Below are positions 37,134-47,990 of a DNA stretch of 64,000 nucleotides, one piece after another. Position 1 is the stretch's first letter. Every line of letters starts with the position of its first letter. Source of the DNA: Ascidia mentula. Lineage: Eukaryota; Chordata; Ascidiacea; Phlebobranchia; Ascidiidae. The notes beneath the pieces were generated by a model. That model saw only the letters and a program-made list of their open reading frames with translations, had not been told where the DNA came from and did no database searches. Both the position numbers and the translations under genes were made by a program. The stretch is from positions 1,816,001-1,880,000 of the forward strand of contig OX387201.1 of the NCBI GenBank assembly GCA_947561715.1, read 5' to 3'.

Positions 37134-38159
37134 ATTGTCTTTCTGTCTATCCGTTGTAAAAACGACCAATACACAAAAATTACATTGTTGTTTGACTATT
37201 TACAAATATTATTAAGCCTACTTGGTCATTGAAATTGTGCTTTAATGTTGATGAAAAACTAACCACTCGTCTAGGGTAATTCATATCAATTCGCCTGCGA
37301 AAGGCGGTTCATTGATAATTTAAAGCTCCTCTGGCAAAAAAACTACTTGTTTGGACGACGTTTCGGTCGTTATGCAACAGACCTTCATCAATTCATTGAT
37401 TTGCGTTGTTACTTGGTTTCGCCGTAACTTGGCGAATCTAATTCCCAATTATGCTGCAATAAAACTCACCTATTCTACAACTTTCTCTGACGCACTACAT
37501 GAAATACGGTGCATGTTTGTCATTGTTACACACAGGAAATGAAGCATGCAGCAGGATTTTTTAACTACAACCAGTAGAAATTTGTTGTGCTCGGGTGACT
37601 TTCGCAATGTTTGCCCTTGACAAATTGAGCCAAGGGCAAACAAACCCTCGTAAATTTTGTCTGCCACGACTTTGTGCGACCAAAGTTCGGGCGTAAAACA
37701 AAGCTGTGGCATTCATGAAATGGCCGCGAAAAAGCAACTGATGACCTATTGTCGTTTAGCTTCTTGCACTCTATTGCTCTATGTGGTGACTGCTACTTAT
37801 TTATACGTTGAACTAATTCAAACGTCAAGAACAAGTACATTGATGAACACTCCCTCAAAACATTCGTTATGTATTGGATTTGATGGTGTTCTATGTAAAA
37901 CTGCAGTACCATGCAGGCATTTGTTTCAACCCTGAATAACTTTTTACCTCAACCAAGCTTGCCATTGCTGATGGCTTGCGTACAAACACTTCCTAGCTCT
38001 GTGGTAGCAATCCTGAAAACATCTGCGTAGTTCATGAAGAACAACCCTAAATAAATGCTTAGAATATTCCAACACAACAAAGACAGTAAACGCGACGATC
38101 ACCAAAATAATAAAATAGTATTTAAAAATTACTAAACAAGTCTAAAACACTCGGCATAG

Positions 38160-39310
38160 GGCTACTATCAACACTACATAGCATGGACATGATGGGCCAC
38201 CCAAACGAAGTTCAGCAAATATACAACTTGATGCCCCACTGTGTTTGACAAGCCATGTACGGTCGGCTGCGTTTTTCACATTCGTCTGTGTTTCTGCTCA
38301 GTGGGCTGATAATAACCAAGTCCAATTGCCTTTTTCTTGCAGTCCTGTAAACTGAAACACCGGGTCTACGATCGTAGAATCACCTTGTCGTTAATTAATC
38401 AATGGATGAACTTGTTGGTATTCGGAGAAACTAACAAAAGGTTATAACAATCTCAAAGAGAAAAGCAAAAGTAAAAATTTGCCGAACAGTGTGGTATTGC
38501 AGAAGCTTATGTATATCTTTGCAATTTAGAAATTTTCTGGTTCTTTGCTCCAACTATCAACATATGACGTTATTAGTTTAATAAGGAACTTGCGATGCCC
38601 ACAGGGCGAAATATATCCTATACGTAAATTAACATTAAAAAATTATGTGGGGTTATGTGATGATCAAAAAGGTTTACACTTGGTATGCTTTAAGCTACAC
38701 CCCTACTATTTTTGGTTTCTAAACTGACATCGATTCGTTTTAATTTCTAAAGTCGCCTGCTGTTTCCAATTTAGAATGACAACTAGCCGAATCAACAGAA
38801 AAATCTAGCCCTAATTTTTTTTCAAACCCTAACGAATAAACGAAATATTAGCCAACAACCAAATAAGGCTGTCATCGAAATATATTAATGCAACTTAATA
38901 TATCATGGTACTTTCCCGTGAAGGGGATTTTTTTACAAAGTTCTGAGGATTTTTATTATTTGACCATTGTCATTTTAAAAGGATCGAAAAAATGCAAAAA
39001 CCGTTATTGAAAGTTCTGAATTTAAGCCTAATGTGAATTATTATTTTATGTAAAAATGCAACAATTTAATTTATTCACAAAAGGTATTGTGGTACAAATA
39101 TTTTTCTTTAACCTTTTTGACTTTTTGAGCTGAATAGGTAGACGTAAGTGGTAAAAAGAAAAAGAAGTGTTTCAGCTGTTTGTGAACAAGAATCTTGGAT
39201 AATGGATAACCCCAGGTTCAAAATTTTGGACGTTTTACCAATCAAACTGGATTAAAGGCTCCTATCTTTTGAATTTTTTTGTTAATGAGCATGTTTGAAA
39301 TTGTTTACAG
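38160..39310. other. Spacer between the sulfotransferase-like array and the Death/TIR genes
   Basis: The first 250 bases are a diverged copy of the array's upstream spacer. Beyond about 38450 nothing repeats and no exon is recognised, although the 5' exon of the following Death/TIR gene is probably in or before this stretch. Confidence 0.4.
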
Positions 39311-42300
39311 AGAAGAAGACAGAAAGAGAAAAATTTTCTATGAAATAATTGATGCAGTGAACAGCAAGCAATGGTTTGAATTTGTACGAAAGATTGGTGT
39401 CCCAGAAGCAACTTTGCAGAATGTTTGGGAGGGCCCTGAGCAAGTTTTAGAAAAGAAGTTTAAGTTGCTGAACGTTTGGAGCATGGAAACTAGTAAGTTG
39501 TGTTGGAAGCTTGAAGATTTCATGCTAGTGAGTGTCGGGTTTTTATTGCAAAAGCTCACCAAATACAAATTAAGTATGTGATTAACTAGCATTGTAATTG
39601 TTTGATCTTGGCCCTAAGATCCATTTGAGTGTAAATTAAGCGACAATAGGTTTGGGAAATATTCCCAGGGTTAAATTTAAATTATATTTTAGGTTCTTCC
39701 ACTGAAAATCAAAAACAAATGTTGGAAGGGGTAAAAAAAGAAATTTATGGTGACAGAAGCAGGGCATTGGACCACTTGTTTCATGTGAAACTCATGGAAA
39801 GTAAGTGCACTTGTAAAGTATTTGATTCACATAAACCTTTATAATAACCCACATATTTGCCGGGAGTAAATAAAGTTTGTAGCAAAATGGCCTAAGTGAA
39901 AAAAATTCATCACCAAATTGAAATATTTCATTATAGGAACAGCATGACGACCCACTTGTATTAAATATATAATATTATTACTAGGTTTAAATTGCTGCAC
40001 CTGAAGAAGCGAGATCAATCTCGCGAAAGCTCGTGCTAATAAAGTGGTTTCATAGTCAGTCCCTTATAAAAGCAGTGCACAAGCAAGCAATATATTCATA
40101 GGTTTATATCAAAAGTTTGAATCATGATGCTTTTGAGTCTTTTAAGAAATAAAATACATGTTATAAGCAGGTAAATAAACTGAAAGCTTTCATTACTGTA
40201 CCTAATATTTACCTGTGATTTTTACAAGTTTTAGAGATAAATGGCAGTAGTATGTTCATTGTTTGTTTTGCCTATTTTGACAGATCGTGAAAAGGCATGG
40301 CTTATGTATGAATTCATTTCATTTTATTCTGAAGAAGCTTACTGGCTTTCCAACATTGCCCGCCAGAAACTAAATATTCCAGAAAACAAGATCCAGCATA
40401 TCAGCAGAAACTTTAGTGGCAATTCTGCTGAAAGGAAATACCAGTGTTTGTTGTTCTGGTGTGGGCGGGATGGCCTCGGTTTGTCTAAGTTAATGTTTCT
40501 CAAACGTAACAAGCTGTTTACAAGCATTGAGCCAATAATGCATGTTATGTTATTGTATTTATGGCCCATTAGATTTACAATGAACTAAACCAGTATAAAA
40601 GTAGTATTTTAAATACTACTTACTGTATTTAAATACTGTATTTAAATACATAAAAACAATTAAAAAATACATTGCATATGATTTATAGTTGCACCAAGTT
40701 CACAAAAATATGTTTCCATTTATCAACAGACACATGGCAAACAATTGTTGAAGGATTTACATCCTTGGAGTTGCATGTTCCAAGAGATTTTAATTTTGGT
40801 GCCAGAAGACAGCAAGTTGAAATGCCAACACAACACCAAGGTTCATTTGTATGATGCTAAATTCATTTTTTAAACTATTTCGTTCAGATCAGGTTGATGG
40901 GGGCACAGTGGTTGAAAGTCCGACAGCTGTTGTCGAAACTGCCGGAGGAGGTTAGAAATTGTGTTATTTCTGTAGGCTATACTTTGATGCATAACATGTA
41001 ACGTATGGAACTATATGAAACTTTTGTGTCTCCTACAAACAGAATAAGAAATGATGATGTTGTTTTTAGCGAAACATGTATCATAAAATACACTGTGTTG
41101 AAGAAAACCTTAATTATTGTTCTATGTCATTATGTTTATGTGAAAATCTAGTTTCTTAACATGGTATAATAAAAGTGATTTTTTTCAGGAGACAATATGG
41201 AAAATCCCAATCAGGTTAAAGTCTACATGCTTGATTAAAATGTACACATCTTTTAAGACCGATTTGTCTTTACAGGTGACTTCTCAAAAACTGTGTATAA
41301 TGTTCAGCTACTGCCATCAGCACCCAGAAATTCCTCGTGATGTGAGTGAACCAAACATGTTTATTGTAATTTTCCATTTAAATGTTTTTGGCCTTAAAAA
41401 AAATTCCTGTCGAAAATACTTTTAAACAAATTACTTGGTATGACCATGAATGTAACTATTTAAGTCAGTGGTTCTCAATCATTTTGCACTTGCAGTTTTG
41501 TAAAATTTCAAACAACTGAAATGTAATAAACCTAACAGATTATAAAAAAAAATATGACTGTCGGAAAAAATTAACCAGGACAGGCACTAGTCCGTCGACT
41601 AACAGTTAAGAAACACTAATTCCAGTTTTGATGAATTTTAATAAACTTATCACTAGCTTGCCACCATATCCACAAATAAATGTAGTTTAAAAGGTTAGTT
41701 ATGGCAGTTATTACAGCAAGCCAATTCTACCAAACTGATAATATAAATTCTCATGTTTTTTATTCAGATGGCAAAACATGTTCTCGCAAACCACAGGGAT
41801 AAATACTGTGTTTGGATTGATGAAAAAGATATCAGCGGAAAGCTGTTTAACTCAATGGCTGACGGCGTTGAAAGATGTGACATTTTTCTGATGTTTGTTT
41901 CTCAAGCATATCAGGATAGTGAAAACTGTCGCATGGAAGCAATAGCTGCCCAGAAGTCAAGGAAATTGATTATTCCAATAAAAGTGGAGAAAGGATTTAG
42001 ACCAAGTAGCTGGTTAGGTAAATCTAGTACAATGTCCACTTCCTTTTTGTTAATGCAGATTTGTTTTTTGAAATTTCTGTTTACACAAATAGTATTATTT
42101 TGTCCAGTCAAGAAACTTCACCTTTGAAGTTGCAATAAGGCTTGTATTTAAAAGTGATTACTACTATTTGCTCATAGCCTGTATTACTGATCATGGTTGC
42201 ATACAAATAATGAAATAAATGCCTGCAGTAAAGCAAACAAAATGTTCATTGTTACAGGTTTGTTAATGCAAGACTACAAGTATTTTGACATGACAAAAAT

Positions 42301-42367
42301 TCCATTTGAGGAAGGCATAAGTGATGTCCTCAGGGAGATTGACCTTAGGATTAATGATGAGCACTGA
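39311..42367 (+). CDS. Death-Death-TIR protein (9 exons seen, 5' end not found)
   Basis: Exons: 39311-39492, 39693-39800, 40284-40478, 40730-40840, 40888-40950, 41189-41214, 41276-41341, 41768-42017, 42258-42367 (stop). All phases agree, giving 369 codons. Exons 1-2 and 3-4 each encode one Death-like domain (helix motifs WFEFVRKIGVPEATLQ and WLSNIARQKLNIPENKI, then KYQCLLFWCGR). Exons 5-6 are an acidic linker. Exons 7-9 are a full TIR domain: strand KLCIMFSYC, loop YCVWIDEKDISG, CDIFLMFVSQAYQDSENC, RMEAIAAQ, LIIPIKV. The YxxSxxCxxE spacing matches NAD-cleaving TIRs with Glu as candidate catalyst. Likely a cytosolic innate-immune or cell-death adaptor/enzyme. The first exon starts in phase 1, so at least one upstream exon is missing, unless translation begins at an in-frame ATG near 39279. 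Confidence 0.82.
39985..40075 (+). repeat. Hammerhead-like repeat tail in intron 2 of the Death/TIR gene
   Basis: CTGAAGA at 40001, a 7-bp stem GCGAGAT/ATCTCGC, GAAA, then GCTCGTGCTA. The order copies a minimal hammerhead with very short stem III, but the core has A where T is required (CTGAAGA for CTGATGA) and stem I is not evident. Possibly a decayed ribozyme of a retroelement tail. Confidence 0.35.
41465..41618. mobile_element. Possible hAT-type MITE
   Basis: Ends CAGTGGTTCTCAATC and GTTAAGAAACACTA are approximate inverted repeats of a common hAT type. Flanking octamers ATTTAAGT and ATTCCAGT agree at 6 of 8 positions. Lies in the intron between the two first TIR exons. Confidence 0.4.
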
Positions 42368-42454
42368 TATTACAGCTAAAAGAATATGCAGAGTATGTAT
42401 GGTGGGTAGGCCTAAGTTCTTCAATAATACTGTCCAAAGATATACAAATTTCTC

Positions 42455-42596
42455 TACAACAATGAGCATATAATCACTAGTCACCACAAAGTGGAAGTCT
42501 TTGCTTGGCCGTTTGGTCAGCAAAGTCGTCTTATTGTCACACCAGCTGCACTGATGAGACCTTTTAGGTCGAAACAGTGGCCATCTGTCTGCAGCT
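42455..42596 (+). mobile_element. Half of a hammerhead repeat element
   Basis: The body (CACCACAAAGTGGAAGTC, TTGGCCGTTTGGTCAGC) matches the interior of the element at 11747-12083 and leads into an intact ribozyme. The left terminal ribozyme is missing. Confidence 0.6.
42544..42596 (+). ncRNA. Type I hammerhead ribozyme (best copy)
   Basis: Stem I AGCTGCA (42544-42550), core CTGATGA (42551-42557), stem II GACCTTTTAGGTC (42558-42570), GAAA (42571-42574), stem III CAG/CTG with a 7-base loop (42575-42587), TC (42588-42589), return strand TGCAGCT (42590-42596). Stem I pairs over 7 bp without mismatch and stem II over 5. Predicted cleavage follows C42589. Every conserved core base is present. It lies 177 bases after the stop of the Death/TIR gene on the same strand, so it could be in the 3' UTR. 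Confidence 0.85.
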
Positions 42597-43045
42597 TATA
42601 CACAATTTATAATCACTTTGTTTGGGAAACGAACTTTGAAATTTATCAACTTTAATACGTTCTGTATAAATTTTTTCAATTTCTGTGCTTGACTTTTTAG
42701 CTTACTTTTTATTTTTAGGTCTTCCTGAAAAATCATGAGACAGAAGTACTCCTGTTGAATATTGTGTTTGGTGATCAGGACTGAACAATCCTATTGTTTG
42801 CATGTTCCATTTAATGGTGTGCCCTTTCCTTCAAAAACGCATGTCCTGTTATTTTATGCCGATAATGCCCTATATTTTATCCAGCGATGAAAAACTTTTT
42901 GCGTTGGAATTGTTGTCTTTCCTGGGCTTTTATGGATGTTCTATTTCCTACATTGTTTTTGTACGTTTTTTATGATTCTGTAATACAAATGCAATGACAC
43001 ATTTATTACGACCTTATTATAACAAAATAACTAACAAATATTTTT

Positions 43046-43125
43046 CTCAGTTGTGGTTCGCATTGATATGGTGGTTCGCATTGATGTGGTGGTTCGCATT
43101 AGGTGTATATGGTTCGCATTAATGG
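43046..43125. repeat. Short tandem repeat, about 20-bp unit
   Basis: Four imperfect copies of TGGTTCGCATTGATATGG-like units. Confidence 0.75.
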
Positions 43126-44339
43126 GCGGATACACACAGTAAAACTTTAAATCGTTGCGCATTGATAGCGTTTAGGTGCTAAACAGCTAATGTCTTAGAC
43201 CAAAACACACGAGTGCGACGAACCAAAATAAATTTAAGAAAAACCCTTTTGGATCAGCATGTGTTTCGCAACAAGTTAAATAATTTTCCCCGGCCATCTA
43301 CAAGCAACCAACACAACAATATACGCCCAATTTCGCCAGTATATTTGTGTAAAAATTTGTGGAAGCTCCTGTTACTCAAGTGTAATTACAAAAATGAAGT
43401 CAGAATCCAGTATTGGATATGGTTTTGTTTAAATTTTTTTTTTGCCCACGTGAGCGTCAAAATATCTCAATACGCCATGTAACAAAAAATCATTCACTGA
43501 AAATGTCCTGAAAGAGTACGCAATTCGAAAGTAAGGGTTTTCAGGAATTAAAACATTTCCAAGCACAAATCTAAAAAATGAGCACGATATAGCAATTAGC
43601 CACACCGGTTTTAGCACTGAAAAATCTGGTTGAATATCTTGTGACGTCATATCGTGTAAAAGCGGAACAAACAGCACAGCACCAAAAAGCGGAACCAATG
43701 AAAATACTTCACCGGGACATTTGGGTCCAATTCCAACCATTTTGAAGATAAAACGGTAACTTGACGGGTATACGTCTCTGCTGGCAAGGTAGCTTTGGTG
43801 TAGTACAATGTTTAAAAAACATAGAAACAGATTATTTGAGTCTGTATTACAGACTACAGACTCTGTAAGCAACATTTGTCACTGATAGAACTTGCTTGTT
43901 TTGCGTCTGTTTCAAACTGGAAAAGGCAACGTCCAACACAGATATAGTTCAGTGACAGGAGAAAGTGTCATGGAGATAAAGAACACGATTTTGGAACCTA
44001 TTTTCATGCCTTTAATAAAACTTTTGTTTTTTAGGTTCACAAATTGTTTTGATAGATATTCTGTTTTGGGCGTGCTTACTTTATTATATATACAATCAAA
44101 GGATGGAGTAAGTGTATTTAATTGTATATATGTTGGGTATCACTAACCTATATTGGTGCAGCATAATGTTTTGTTTTATTTTTTTTGTAATATGTTCATT
44201 AGTAAACATGTATAATATCAGCCCTCCTACCAAACGTTTCTGTAGTCATGTTAATGGTAAATTTAAAACCTTAACCAGATTTCAATTCCTGATGTTTCAA
44301 ACAAAAAAGTGCAATAGTTACAATTAAATGTTGTTCCAG
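43126..44339. other. Interval upstream of the second Death unit
   Basis: No domain recognised. A minus-strand open frame of 148 codons (43429-43875) is long for this base composition but has no homologous copy, no splice partner and no motif I know; a start exon of the downstream Death gene may also lie here. Confidence 0.3.
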
Positions 44340-45964
44340 GTTAACCAACCAGGAAAAACAGGCCAAGTTTACAGAAATTAAGTCTTCTGTAAGCAAGAAA
44401 ATGTGGCCGGAATTTGGCAGAAAACTTGGTCTATCAGATTCCATAATTGAAAGCTATGAGGAAAGCACTGATAGTAAACATGAAATGCTTACCCGTTGGA
44501 CAATGCATTGTGGTATGAAAATTTGCATAAGATACAAACCTTATTTTGCATAAAGTAAGCCTTGAATCCCTTATAAAAAACATAGTAAATAGGTAATACA
44601 AGTAAATGGTCAATGCAAAAAAAAGAAAAGCAATGCAATGTACACATTGTATTTAAATCAACAGCTTGTATTTTACATTTAAGGTTTGTTTACTGAACAA
44701 AAGGCAAGGTTGTTGGATTTGGTACGGAAAGAAGTTTTTGACAGTGAACGGCATAGGGAAGTGGATGCTGGGCTGCCAACAGATCTTGCATTAGGTAAGG
44801 CAACCAAACTATTTACCTTTTCAAAAGGTCTTTAAGAAGCCAATGGTCTGAAATCACCACCTTACGACTCATGGTTCAACTTACTTGGCATGATGTCAAG
44901 TGACTGTCAATCACAAAGCAAGTGTATAGCAGATAGTAATATAAATTTTGGTAATTTAATGCTTGCCTTTTGTCCATTTAAAACATAAATTTTATTTTGC
45001 GTCAAAGTGTTGTAACAATTAAAATGTTTTTATGGTTAAGCTTGAAAAAGCAATTGTTTTTTTCTGACAGTTCGCGACAGAGCTTTCGTGATGTATGATA
45101 TTGTTCAACACTATCATAGCAATGATATGTGGGAAGATATTGCACGCAAGAAGCTGAATGTTCCCGAACGGGTTATATCTGACATAGGATCTGACAACAA
45201 TAGGAGCAATGCAGAAAAAAAATATCAGATGTTGCGGCATTGGGTTTCAAGGCATAATTATAGTAAGAACCTATACCTATAAATACTGCAAAAATACATA
45301 ATTTTGCATGGCAACAGCAATAGAAAGATTTCTGTATAATTTGAGTAGGATGCAATTAATTTTTTTCATGACCTATGGAGTCCCCTTAAATATTTCATAA
45401 ACCTTGGTGCAACCCAGATCTGCACAGAAAAAAAAACTTATATAAAATAATTTAAAGAACTGTTCTTCTGGCATAAGGTTACAAGATTTTTTTGCAACGT
45501 CAGCCTCTTGTGAGACTTCTTCCAGGTTACGTGGCAACAATTCACCATGTGCATAAACACCAGAAATGTGAGAATAAAGGAAACGGAGGAAAACAAGAAA
45601 AATGTCGGTTGTAATAAAAAATCTTGTGACTTTATGCCAGATAAACAGTTCTTCAAAATTTACAATGCTTTGCAACAAGAATAGCACTAGAATTCAATAT
45701 ATGTATACAAAAATTGACTAGTTTGTACAATGGCCGAAAAAATTCTCATCTGTAATTTGGAAACTGGGGTGTACGTTACATGTAATTATCTCATCTTAAC
45801 TTTTATTAACCACAAGATGGCTGACCACTTTTTACGAATTACAGTAAAATTGTTACTTGTTTTAAGAAACAACAATAGAAATAGCCCAGGCCCTGAGAAG
45901 GTTGGAACTGGAGGTACCTGAGGAGTATTTGGAGGCAGATGGGCCAACTGTAGATTTAACTTGA
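44340..45964 (+). CDS. Tandem Death-domain protein, copy 2 (4 exons seen)
   Basis: Exons: 44340-44512, 44684-44794, 45071-45262, 45867-45964 (stop), 190 codons. First domain: LTNQEKQAKFTEIKSSV, MWPEFGRKLGLSDSIIESYE, HEMLTRW, completed in exon 2 by ARLLDLVRKEVF. Second: RDRAFVMYDIVQHY, MWEDIARKKLNVPERVI, AEKKYQMLRHW, completed in exon 4 by IEIAQALRRLELEVPEEYL. Same exon sizes and phases as the other two copies. It ends right after the second domain, with no TIR. Likely a cytosolic adaptor acting by Death-domain assembly; partner unknown. The first exon begins in phase 1, so the start codon lies in an exon I cannot place. Confidence 0.75.
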
Positions 45965-46821
45965 AGATATATTTATTTAATATTAAAATATTTGGGATTG
46001 AATGGATTGACAAGGGGTAGACAAATCAATTCAAATCATTTATAAAAGAACCAGAAGCAACAACGACATTAAAAAAGGCTGTATTCAATCCACATGTTCC
46101 ATGCAAGTTCAAGGTTGTTTTTATCAACAGATATCTTATGCTATTTGACTTTCATGTTGTTTTACGTTAGTAGCGTTCAAAAGTGTACTTATTTTTAATA
46201 ATATTTGTTTTATGCACTACTCTGTCAGCAATTTTTGATCATGCTCATTTCTTAATTTCCATAGTATTTTCATTTTTTCTTTTTAAAATTTGGTGCAGGC
46301 AGATGAATTTAATCTGTGTAGTGAATCTTCAGTCATTACTGTGGTCGCCTATTCACTTCTTTTAAGTCTTACATACAATGTTTCGCATTCTACTGTCAAT
46401 GACATGAAACAAAATATACAACTCTGTGCATGCACGTCTATTTTTGTTTTACCGTAAGGCGTCTTTAGAGAATAAACACCAGTCTCATGGCAAATCTTGC
46501 ACAAAATCGAGAAAAAACAGCGATGCCTTCATAGATCCCTAGATAATTTTTGGATTAAAGTAAGACATTTTTGATCACAAAACAAATGACTATTAACTTA
46601 TAGTTTCCGCTCCTCCGATTTTCTTCATCCTGCTTAGTTATTGAAAACAATGTAAGTAAACTAAAACTAAAGAGCGCAGGATTTTTTGCATTTAGTATTT
46701 CCACGAAAAAGTAAATCGCCAAGTGATACTTCTTAGAAGAGTTACAAAATCTTGTTGCGCAGTCTTATTCATTTTCGTTCTTGTTGGTTGGTTAACTGGA
46801 TTAGTGTGTTGGTTAACTGGC
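45965..46821. other. Interval after the second Death unit
   Basis: AT-rich, no exon, repeat or RNA recognised. Confidence 0.4.
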
Positions 46822-47288
46822 CAGGGTTGCCATTTGGCCGTCTTCACGGCCAAACTCCAGAAATTTGGCCGTTTGAAAATCGGCCTGGCCGCGAAAAAAT
46901 CGTTTGGCCGTAAGGCAGATATTTGGCCGAATTTGGCCGAATTTACATAAATCCACAAAAGGCATTGCTGGTTTCAGGTTATCAATAGATTTGTGGACGA
47001 TTGTGTAGTCATAAATATGTCTCCGAAAAATTGGTACGTCATAAACTAATCTTGACTGAGTTGGCAAAGAATTATGCTGCAATCGCAATGCTTTAGCAAC
47101 ATAACCGGTTTTGAAACCACTGATAAGCACATAGATAACAGTGTTTTAAACATGCAATTTACGAATTTATTTCCGGCTATATAGTCGTTTTTATAGAAAT
47201 CATCAAACTTATAACGTGATTTGGCCGAATTTTGGCCGTAAGAGAAAAAAAATTGGCTGTCAAGTGTTTTGACCATCTGGCAGCCCTG
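46822..47288. mobile_element. hAT-type non-autonomous element (467 bp)
   Basis: Imperfect terminal inverted repeats CAGGGTTGCCATTTGG and (right, reversed) CAGGGCTGCCAGATGG with a perfect 8-bp target duplication TAACTGGC at 46814-46821 and 47289-47296. Sub-terminal clusters of TTTGGCCG motifs on both sides. No coding capacity. Confidence 0.85.
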
Positions 47289-47296
47289 TAACTGGC

Positions 47297-47990
47297 ATTG
47301 ACACCAAAACCCAGAAGACAACTGCTGTCGCCTGTGACCGGTCATGGCTCGAGAGTAAGTTATAACAGTTCGTATTTATGTTGTGTCCTTTTGGTGGTGA
47401 TGCGTCTGACCTTTTTAAAATATCAAATGTACTGCAGAAAGGGCTACTCTTTTAGCCTACCCTGTTACCAGATCGAAAAAAAATCTTGTTTGCACTTTTG
47501 CGATAATTTACTGATAATCCACTTAATATTAATGAGCTAATGCATTAACATACTCAACAGTGCAGTTTTGTGGTTGTTATTCTAAATCTTCAACTGGTGT
47601 AGCTGATAAGATGGTCATTACATTATCAAGCTGAACTGCTGAGAGCTAATTGGTGGAACTAGGGTTCAACCCGATTGTGGAATTAATAGAGACGTTGGTT
47701 TTAAGATGGAACCGAGTCATTAAAAATACCACGACTAGGACTCCTTTAGTTACTGTATATACAGCATAAGGTCAGCGATTTAGGTAACATTGAATTGATA
47801 GCAAGCATACTACTCGATTTATTTTAAACAAGAAGGAGTCGTTTGAGTTGAACAAAAATATTTTCACTGGGTCAGAGTTGAGTAATTGTTGCGCTCTGTG
47901 ATCCTGGTAGAAACAGTTGTCCTGTCTGTAACTTAAACACTATTGTTGCATATACATTACATATGTTACTTTTGCTTGTTTACATTCCAG
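47297..47990. other. Interval before the third Death unit
   Basis: No recognisable exon. Contains only short frames. Confidence 0.35.

Larger units (their letters stand above)
34641..38159. repeat. Tandem segmental duplication, copy 2 (unit J)
   Basis: Direct repeat of 31169-34640. The sequence jumps at 34641 from the upstream end of the block to its downstream end. The right end of homology is near 38159. Confidence 0.85.

Noticed and set aside
39311-42367. Orthologue of MyD88
   Set aside because: Domain types are similar, but there are two Death domains, and the TIR sequence is of a different type (WIDEKDI, SxxCxxE) from MyD88.
43429-43875. 148-codon minus-strand frame with hydrophobic stretches
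   Set aside because: No known motif, no homologous copy in the window, no splice support; left as a possibility only.
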